Below, piece by piece: positions 7,060 through 11,930 of a DNA stretch of 11,930 nucleotides. How positions within the stretch are numbered: the first letter of the stretch is position 1; each line of letters begins with the position of its first letter. Position numbers and translations under genes: made by a program. Below the pieces are notes generated by a model. The model saw nothing but the letters and a program-made list of their open reading frames with translations, was not told the origin of the DNA and searched no databases. The DNA comes from an uncultured Lachnospiraceae bacterium (GTDB taxonomy: Bacteria; Bacillota; Clostridia; Lachnospirales; Lachnospiraceae), in contig CATZPU010000013.1 of NCBI GenBank assembly GCA_958422845.1, positions 1-11,930 on the forward strand. Reading direction: 5' to 3'.

Positions 7060-7980
7060 CTACTCCGCCTCTGTATCTGTCGCCGGCTGTACTGCCGGTC
7101 CTGTCATGACCTCAAGCGCCTGCGGAAGATTCTCCATCTCCACAAACGTATGCGTTCCGCCATTTTCTCCGTCCTGCGTCCATGCAACAGGCTCGTCCGA
7201 AGTGAACGTTAATCTTTTCGTTTTAAAACGGACAACATGCTTACTCCTCTCGTCCTGCATGATAAGAGCCCCTATGACCTCCTGCCAGTCCACGATATTC
7301 TGCGGCGTGCGCACAAGCATCACCTCAAACAGACCGTCATTAAGCTCTACATTCTTTCCGGTAAGCATCTTAAAGCCTCCGACCGAGTTTGAATTTGAAA
7401 TCATGCCGTACATGAATTCTCCTTCATCACTAAACTCCTCGCTCTCGATCTTCATATGGTAGCTCTTCCATGAACCTACACGCTTCATGCCTTCGATCAG
7501 ATAAGCCGTATGTCCGAGCACATTTTTAAGCTCCTGATTCGTCTGATAAGAGACATCTGTCAAAAATCCAAACGCTGCCACATAGACAAAATAATCATCA
7601 TTGAACCTGCCGATATCGCATGCGAACGGCGTACCGCTTACGACCAGTTGAGCCGCCTGCTCCATCTGCTTCGGAATACCGAGGCTGCTGCCGAAATCAT
7701 TCGTACTGCCCGCCGGAATATAGCCGATCGTCCGATGTACTCCGCTGTCCATCATGCCTGTCACGACCTCGTCAAGCGTCCCGTCTCCTCCGCTGCACAC
7801 GACCATGTCGTACTGCGGCGCACGCTCCGCCACGGCGGTGCAGGCGTCTTTTCCCTGCCTCGTCGGATATACGGTCACCTCATAGTCCGCCGCTGAAAAT
7901 GTCTCCAAAATAGCGGAAAGATGATTCTTGATCAATCCCTTTCCTGATCGCGGATTATACACAAATAACATTTTCTTCAT
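7060..7980 (-). CDS. Diacylglycerol/lipid kinase, YegS/BmrU type
   Basis: This 306-residue protein belongs to the DAGK-catalytic-domain lipid kinases (DgkB/YegS/BmrU group), which phosphorylate diacylglycerol or related lipids with ATP at the inner membrane face. It has NPRSGKG (residues 9-15), the nucleotide-binding GGDGT (64-68) and PAGSTNDFGSSLGIP (89-103). The C-terminal domain contains NSNSVGGFKM and the family's DGLFEV-type motif. There is no signal or membrane helix, as expected for soluble members. AGGAG lies nine bases before the ATG. It is placed 84 bases after the GH2 gene and 20 before the xylulokinase gene, an unexpected partner for sugar catabolism: either a passenger of the operon or an enzyme acting on a lipid-linked substrate. 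Diacylglycerol is the default guess only. Confidence 0.9.
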   Translation of the reverse strand: MKKMLFVYNPRSGKGLIKNHLSAILETFSAADYEVTVYPTRQGKDACTAVAERAPQYDMVVCSGGDGTLDEVVTGMMDSGVHRTIGYIPAGSTNDFGSSLGIPKQMEQAAQLVVSGTPFACDIGRFNDDYFVYVAAFGFLTDVSYQTNQELKNVLGHTAYLIEGMKRVGSWKSYHMKIESEEFSDEGEFMYGMISNSNSVGGFKMLTGKNVELNDGLFEVMLVRTPQNIVDWQEVIGALIMQDERSKHVVRFKTKRLTFTSDEPVAWTQDGENGGTHTFVEMENLPQALEVMTGPAVQPATDTEAE

Positions 7981-8064
7981 AGTTAAAATCTCCTGTAATT
8001 TTACTACTTTTACAAATGGACCGCAAGCAAATTATTGCTATGCTGTATCAAATTTTAGCTCTCA

Positions 8065-9906
8065 TTACCCGATAATTTTACATATTTTGCGATCGTACGT
8101 ATACAGCCCGTTTATTTCCTCTTCCACATCTGATACCTGCGTATATACAGCTCCGCACAGCCCCTCCCTCTCAAGCTCGCGCAGTTTTTTCTGCTGCTGC
8201 CAGAACGCCTTCGTAAATGCAGCCGGCGTATCATAAGCGCGGTATCCGTAAACTTCTTTTGCGCACGTGTGCCCTTTGACCGGACACGTAAGTCCGCCAT
8301 ACTCTGAGATGACGAACGGTCTTTCTTCTGCCTTATTCTTCGGGACGCGCAGCGGACGGAAATAATTGTGTACGCTCCTTATGTCGCCGCCGCCCTGATC
8401 GAACCAGCCGCTTGCATGGTCAATAAATCTTGTCCTGTCGATACTGCGTATCTGCTCTGTAATGCGCAGCGCGTCAAACTGTCCCCAGCCCTCATTGAAC
8501 GGCACCCACATCGCAATGCAGGGGCAATTGTAGAGCTGACGCACCATCTCCATGCACTCTTCTTCCCAACGCTTACGCTCTCTTGGGTCTGTGCGGCCAA
8601 AAAAGCGGTAATCATTGTCCCGTATCCGCTGCGTCACCGCCGGAACTGCCGTCGGAAGATAGCACAGCCTTTTCAGCTCCGGCTTTCCGCCGCCGTTTAT
8701 CATATCCTGCCACACGATCATGCCGAGGCGGTCGCAGTGGTAATACCAGCGCATCGGCTCGATCTTGATGTGTTTGCGCATCGTATTAAAGCCAAGTTCC
8801 TTCATCTTTTCGATGTCGAATATCATCGCCTCATCCGACGGCGGCGTATACAGAGTCTCCGGCCAGTATCCCTGATCGAGCACGCCGTGAAAGAAGTACG
8901 GTTCGTTATTCAAAAGCAGACGCGGATTGCCGTACGCATCCTTTCCGACGGAAAATTTGCGCATCGCAAAATAGCTCTCCACACAGTCCTCGCCCGCCGT
9001 TATCACGAGCCTGTACAAAAACGGCTCCTCCGGACTCCACGGACATATCTCAGGAAGCGCGATCTGCACTGAGGCGACCGCCTGCTGCGTCTCATGACCG
9101 TTTACGAAGCAGTCGACCTTCTCTGCAAAACGGTGCGTCACGTACGTAAATTCCTCCGCCCCCACACGGTGCATATACGTGCTGTCACGCCCGCAGACTA
9201 CTATCTGAAGCTCCTGTGCCTGTGTAAGCGACAGCTCAAGGCGCACCTCTCCCGTATCAAAAAGAGGCGTGATCTTCACATCTTCAATGAAATTTTCCGG
9301 CACTGCCTCCATCCACACGCTCTGCCATATGCCGCTCTGCGCCGTATAAAACATTCCCTTCGGAGAAAGCGTCTGTTTGCCGCAGCAGGCGCCGCCTGCA
9401 TCTGTATCATCCTGCACGCGCACCCATATCGTATTTTTCCCTTCACGTACCAGATCGGTCACATCAAAGGAAAACGGCAGATAACCGTTTCGGTGGCTGC
9501 CAAGAAGCTTGCCGTTCCACCATACGATACAGCGCTCATCGACCGCTCCGAAATGCAGAAGAAGCCGCCTGCCCTCCGGCAGCCTCGGCAGCTCCACGCT
9601 TCGGAAATACCAGAGATACCCTCCCGGCTCAAGCCGTTTTCCAACGCCTGAACGCGACGTCTCAGGTGAAAACGGAACAAGTATCCTGCCGTCAAATCTC
9701 TCAGGTCTGACGCCCTTATCTGTAAAAGCATAATGCCAGTATCCATTCAGGCACAGCCAGTCTTCGCGTCTTAGCTGAGGACGGGGATACTGCGCAAGCG
9801 GTTTTTTATTTCCGTCCTGCTCACTCCAGATCGTAGACAGCTCAGTAAGCGTCCGCTCCTTTTCCCTTCCTGCACCCGCAGCCGACAGCGCGTCAAAAAT
9901 ACGCAT
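8065..9906 (-). CDS. Glycoside hydrolase family 2, cytoplasmic
   Basis: This 613-residue enzyme has the GH2 layout: an N-terminal sugar-binding jelly-roll (about 40-200, with LNGYWHYAFTD, VDERCIVWWNGKLLGSHRNGY split over 122-142), an immunoglobulin-like domain (about 205-320) and a TIM barrel (about 325-613). WVPFNEGWGQF supplies the acid/base Glu472 and FVISEYGG the nucleophile Glu535, so a retaining beta-glycosidase is expected. It lacks the long C-terminal domains of LacZ and is nearer the size of beta-glucuronidases, but that enzyme's specificity cannot be claimed. No signal peptide, so it acts on imported short glycosides. GGAGG lies about nine bases before the ATG at 9906, and a promoter lies at 9952-9980, making this the first gene of the sugar unit. 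The released sugar would feed the downstream epimerase, isomerase and kinase. Confidence 0.92.
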   Translation of the reverse strand: MRIFDALSAAGAGREKERTLTELSTIWSEQDGNKKPLAQYPRPQLRREDWLCLNGYWHYAFTDKGVRPERFDGRILVPFSPETSRSGVGKRLEPGGYLWYFRSVELPRLPEGRRLLLHFGAVDERCIVWWNGKLLGSHRNGYLPFSFDVTDLVREGKNTIWVRVQDDTDAGGACCGKQTLSPKGMFYTAQSGIWQSVWMEAVPENFIEDVKITPLFDTGEVRLELSLTQAQELQIVVCGRDSTYMHRVGAEEFTYVTHRFAEKVDCFVNGHETQQAVASVQIALPEICPWSPEEPFLYRLVITAGEDCVESYFAMRKFSVGKDAYGNPRLLLNNEPYFFHGVLDQGYWPETLYTPPSDEAMIFDIEKMKELGFNTMRKHIKIEPMRWYYHCDRLGMIVWQDMINGGGKPELKRLCYLPTAVPAVTQRIRDNDYRFFGRTDPRERKRWEEECMEMVRQLYNCPCIAMWVPFNEGWGQFDALRITEQIRSIDRTRFIDHASGWFDQGGGDIRSVHNYFRPLRVPKNKAEERPFVISEYGGLTCPVKGHTCAKEVYGYRAYDTPAAFTKAFWQQQKKLRELEREGLCGAVYTQVSDVEEEINGLYTYDRKICKIIG

Positions 9907-9951
9907 ACGAATCCCCCTCCCTGCTTCCTTTTATCAACCCATTTTTGTACT

Positions 9952-9980
9952 ATTATAATCCTTTTTAGAAAATGAACCAA
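9952..9980 (-). promoter_or_regulatory. Sigma-A promoter for the GH2-led operon
   Basis: A perfect -10 box TATAAT (9952-9957) follows TTGGTT (9975-9980) with a 17-base spacer. The -10 box lies 45 bases before the GH2 start. The weak -35 box (three of six consensus bases) fits a promoter that needs an activator. Confidence 0.65.
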
Positions 9981-10003
9981 GCATATTTTTTCAGTTTATG
10001 CAA

Positions 10004-10055
10004 TTTTCATATTCTGCGAACTGTTTTCATGTTGGAAAAACTTTCATTTTTTCAT
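10004..10055 (-). promoter_or_regulatory. Candidate activator-binding direct repeats
   Basis: TTTTCAT (plus-strand reading) occurs at 10004-10010 and 10024-10030, exactly 20 bp apart, with 13 of 20 bases shared over the unit, and again at 10049-10055. The block begins about 24 bp upstream of the weak -35 box. Direct half-sites about two helical turns apart are typical of AraC/YesN-type activators. The AT-rich context means chance cannot be ruled out. Confidence 0.35.
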
Positions 10056-10073
10056 GCGGCAAAGCCTTTTCTG

Positions 10074-10116
10074 AATATAAAAACTCCCGTGAGACCTGTT
10101 ACAGCCTTCACGGGAG
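10074..10116 (-). terminator. Intrinsic terminator of the NSS transporter gene
   Basis: On the minus strand CTCCCGTGA and TCACGGGAG form a perfect 9-bp stem with a 15-base loop, followed by TTTTTATATT. It begins 24 bases after the transporter stop and insulates the GH2 operon from it. Confidence 0.88.
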
Positions 10117-10140
10117 CAATACGCCAATCTTCTCCTGCGC

Positions 10141-11631
10141 TTATTTTTCTTTTTTCTTTCCGCTCAGTGTGATCCAACCGATAAAAATGAGGAAAGCGAC
10201 TGCCACGCACATCCAGCCGATCAGAAGCATTGGGTTGCCCTCTGCCGCAGCCTTCGGCGCAAACATATCCCAGTACCCCTTCAGGTAGATCACCACAATC
10301 AGGATCGGAATCACATACGTCACATAGCCTTTCACAAACAGCGGGAACTTTTTGCCGTTTCCGGTATTTGCTTCTTTGATGAAATTGTCCCATCCCCAGC
10401 CATTCTCACGCGTACAGAACATCAGATACACGAGAGAGCCGAGCGGAAGCAGATTGTTGGAAACAAGGAAATCCTCAAGATCCATGATACCGCTTCCCTT
10501 ACCGAGCGGCTGGATACCGGAAAGTACGTTAAATCCGAGGATCGCCGGCATGGAAAGCAGGATGACCAGCACGATATTGACCGCGACCGCTTTTTTTCTC
10601 GAAACTCCGAACAGATCTATTGCAAAGGAAATAATATTTTCAAATACTGCAATGACTGTAGAGAGCGCCGCGAACGACAGGAACAGGAAAAACAGCGTTC
10701 CCCATATCCTTCCGCCTGCCATCTGGTTGAAGATCTGCGGCAGAGTGATAAAGATCAGCGACGGACCGGCGTTCGGCTCTACGCCGAAAGAAAAACATGC
10801 CGGAATAATGATCATACCCGCCATGAGCGCAACGAACGTATCGAGAATACCGATATTCATTGCCTCACCTGTCAGGGAACGATCTTTGTCAAGATAGCTA
10901 CCGAAGATCGCCATTGCGCCGATACCGAGACTTAAAGTAAAGAATGCCTGCGACATCGCTCCGAATATAACGTTGCCGATGCCGACCTCTTTCATTTTCT
11001 GAAAATCCGGAATCAGATAAAACTTTACGCCCTCCATGGCTCCCGGCAGACGAACGGAATTCACTGCAAGCACAACGATCAGCGCAAGAAGCGCGATCAT
11101 CATTACTTTTGTGATACGCTCTACACCTTTTTGCACTCCGAATGCACAGATACCAAACGACAGCAGCACAGCCACGACCATCCAGAAAGTCAGGATACCC
11201 GGAGATGCAAGCATACCGTTGAATTTATCTACGACAACCTGCGTGTCCATCGCTCCCTGACTGAATTCTCCCGTCAGACAGCGGTAGCAGTAATACATCA
11301 TCCAGCCGGCTACCATGGTATAGAACATCATCAGCAGATAATTTCCCGCCATGCCGAACCAGCCGTAATGATGCCAGCGAGTCCCTTTTTTCTCCAGAAC
11401 GCGGAATGAAGTGGCACAGCTCTTCTGGCTGCCGCGTCCTACCGCGAACTCGCTGACCATGATCGGCCAGCCCATCAGCACGAGAAATGCCAGATAAATG
11501 ACGATAAAGGCAGCTCCTCCAAGCTGTCCTGCCATGTATGGAAATTTCCACACGTTTCCAATACCGATTGCGCAGCCCGCCGAGACAAGAATAAAGCCCA
11601 GCCGGCTGCCGAATTTTTCTCTTTCTTTCAT
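10141..11631 (-). CDS. Sodium-dependent transporter, NSS (LeuT/MhsT) family
   Basis: This 496-residue membrane protein should import an amino acid or similar amine with Na+. The first helix has SRLGFILVSAGCAIGIGNVWKF split over residues 9-30, aligned with the LeuT TM1 that holds the Na+ and substrate sites, including the conserved Asn before the W/F-x-F-P turn. SQAFFTLSLGIGAMAIFGSY matches the unwound TM6, and TM7 carries an Asp in ILDTF that may replace the chloride or LeuT Glu290. I count about 12 hydrophobic helices. The start has GGGAG eight bases upstream. It has its own promoter and terminator, so it is a single-gene unit unrelated in regulation to the sugar cluster. Substrate is unknown; aromatic or branched amino acids are common in the bacterial family. 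Confidence 0.92.
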   Translation of the reverse strand: MKEREKFGSRLGFILVSAGCAIGIGNVWKFPYMAGQLGGAAFIVIYLAFLVLMGWPIMVSEFAVGRGSQKSCATSFRVLEKKGTRWHHYGWFGMAGNYLLMMFYTMVAGWMMYYCYRCLTGEFSQGAMDTQVVVDKFNGMLASPGILTFWMVVAVLLSFGICAFGVQKGVERITKVMMIALLALIVVLAVNSVRLPGAMEGVKFYLIPDFQKMKEVGIGNVIFGAMSQAFFTLSLGIGAMAIFGSYLDKDRSLTGEAMNIGILDTFVALMAGMIIIPACFSFGVEPNAGPSLIFITLPQIFNQMAGGRIWGTLFFLFLSFAALSTVIAVFENIISFAIDLFGVSRKKAVAVNIVLVILLSMPAILGFNVLSGIQPLGKGSGIMDLEDFLVSNNLLPLGSLVYLMFCTRENGWGWDNFIKEANTGNGKKFPLFVKGYVTYVIPILIVVIYLKGYWDMFAPKAAAEGNPMLLIGWMCVAVAFLIFIGWITLSGKKKEK

Positions 11632-11639
11632 TTTCTTAT

Positions 11640-11707
11640 CTCCCAGTTATAAATTTTACATCTTGTCCAGTATAACTATTCTGCTGTGCAGTGTCAACGT
11701 CTGGGAG
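11640..11707 (-). repeat. Inverted repeat flanking the transporter promoter
   Basis: CTCCCAG (minus strand, 11701-11707) is complementary to CTGGGAG (11640-11646), and the latter contains the transporter ribosome binding site. The first arm lies upstream of the expected transcription start, so only read-through RNA from the radical SAM gene could form the hairpin. Confidence 0.35.
11669..11697 (-). promoter_or_regulatory. Sigma-A promoter of the NSS transporter gene
   Basis: Perfect -35 box TTGACA (11692-11697), 17-base spacer and TATACT (11669-11674). Transcription should start near 11662, giving a leader of about 30 bases before the ATG at 11631. The near-consensus match predicts strong expression unless repressed. 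Confidence 0.85.
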
Positions 11708-11727
11708 CATATTTTACTTTATTTCCA

Positions 11728-11930
11728 TCAATCTTCCCACGGACGAATGCGGTAAGTCACGCCGAGCTCTTTGCAGATCGCCCTGCACTGCTCTTCCTCT
11801 TCCTTCGTAATCGTCGTGTCCACCGTTGTCATCACGACATGCGGAACGTACTTTCTGCTCTCTCTTGCAAACTCTAACATTGCATCAAAAGAACAGTCTC
11901 CGAATTTTGAACGGACGAGTTCATGATACT
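11728..11930 (-). CDS. C-terminus of a TatD-associated radical SAM protein (5' end outside window)
   Basis: The last 67 codons of a gene entering from the right edge, ending at TGA (11728-11730). Readable stretches include VRSKFGDCSFDAMLEFARES, YVPHVVMTTVDTT, EEEEQCRAICKELGVTYRIR and a final PWED. This matches my memory of the C-terminal tail of the TatD-linked radical SAM family, where the radical SAM core would lie outside the window. Function of that family is unknown. Identification rests on the tail only. No terminator is visible between its stop and the transporter promoter, so some read-through into the transporter gene is likely. Confidence 0.7.
   Translation of the reverse strand, partial: YHELVRSKFGDCSFDAMLEFARESRKYVPHVVMTTVDTTITKEEEEQCRAICKELGVTYRIRPWED

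Noticed and set aside
8368..9072. Plus-strand open frame of 234 codons
   Set aside because: It is antisense to the GH2 catalytic region and has His/Arg-rich composition typical of a shadow frame.
9981..10073. Catabolite-repression (cre) site near TGAAAACAGTTCGCA
   Set aside because: It is one base too long and lacks the central CG step in the right place for a cre consensus.
1..11930. CRISPR array, tRNA, rRNA or complete insertion sequence
   Set aside because: I saw no regularly spaced repeats with unique spacers, no cloverleaf-like segment and no transposase reading frame on either strand.

Overview
The window looks like part of a chromosome from a Gram-positive Clostridia, probably Lachnospiraceae. 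This rests on strong AGGAGG-type ribosome binding sites, moderate GC, a C-terminal fragment resembling the TatD-associated radical SAM family, and small GC-rich intergenic repeats that I recall (unverified) from gut Lachnospiraceae. All supportable genes lie on the minus strand, so transcription runs from high to low coordinates. I see no rRNA, tRNA, CRISPR array, transposase or phage gene.

In order of transcription, the window opens with the 3' end of a radical SAM gene (stop at 11728). Next is a monocistronic Na+-dependent amino-acid-type (NSS family) transporter (10141-11631). It has a near-consensus vegetative promoter (11669-11697) and an intrinsic terminator (about 10074-10116).

A sugar-catabolism cluster follows. 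From a promoter at 9952-9980 it reads: a cytoplasmic family 2 glycoside hydrolase (8065-9906), a YegS/BmrU-type lipid kinase (7060-7980), a xylulokinase-like FGGY kinase (5570-7039), a cupin-like protein that I place in DUF4867 (4903-5523), a structured repeat-bearing gap, and an L-fucose/L-arabinose isomerase-family enzyme (3166-4650). A 16-bp hairpin followed by a short U-run ends this unit at 3085-3124. After it come an aldose 1-epimerase (1867-2916), a membrane-anchored periplasmic-binding-protein-like sensor (798-1820), and the N-terminal half of a two-TM, HAMP-containing sensor protein, probably a histidine kinase (1-721, cut by the window edge).

Read together, the genes suggest this route. 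A glycoside that enters the cell is cut by the GH2 enzyme. The free aldose is equilibrated by the mutarotase, isomerised to a ketose, and phosphorylated by the FGGY kinase. No aldolase gene is present, so a pentose or D-arabinose-type sugar feeding the pentose phosphate pathway fits better than L-fucose, but the true substrate cannot be read from sequence. The anchored sugar-binding protein next to a sensor protein resembles the XylFII-LytS type of extracellular sugar sensor and may control the cluster. The most novel parts are the cupin-like protein of unknown function between kinase and isomerase, the lipid kinase inside the sugar operon, and the repeat element between the cupin-like and isomerase genes, which can form mutually exclusive hairpins.
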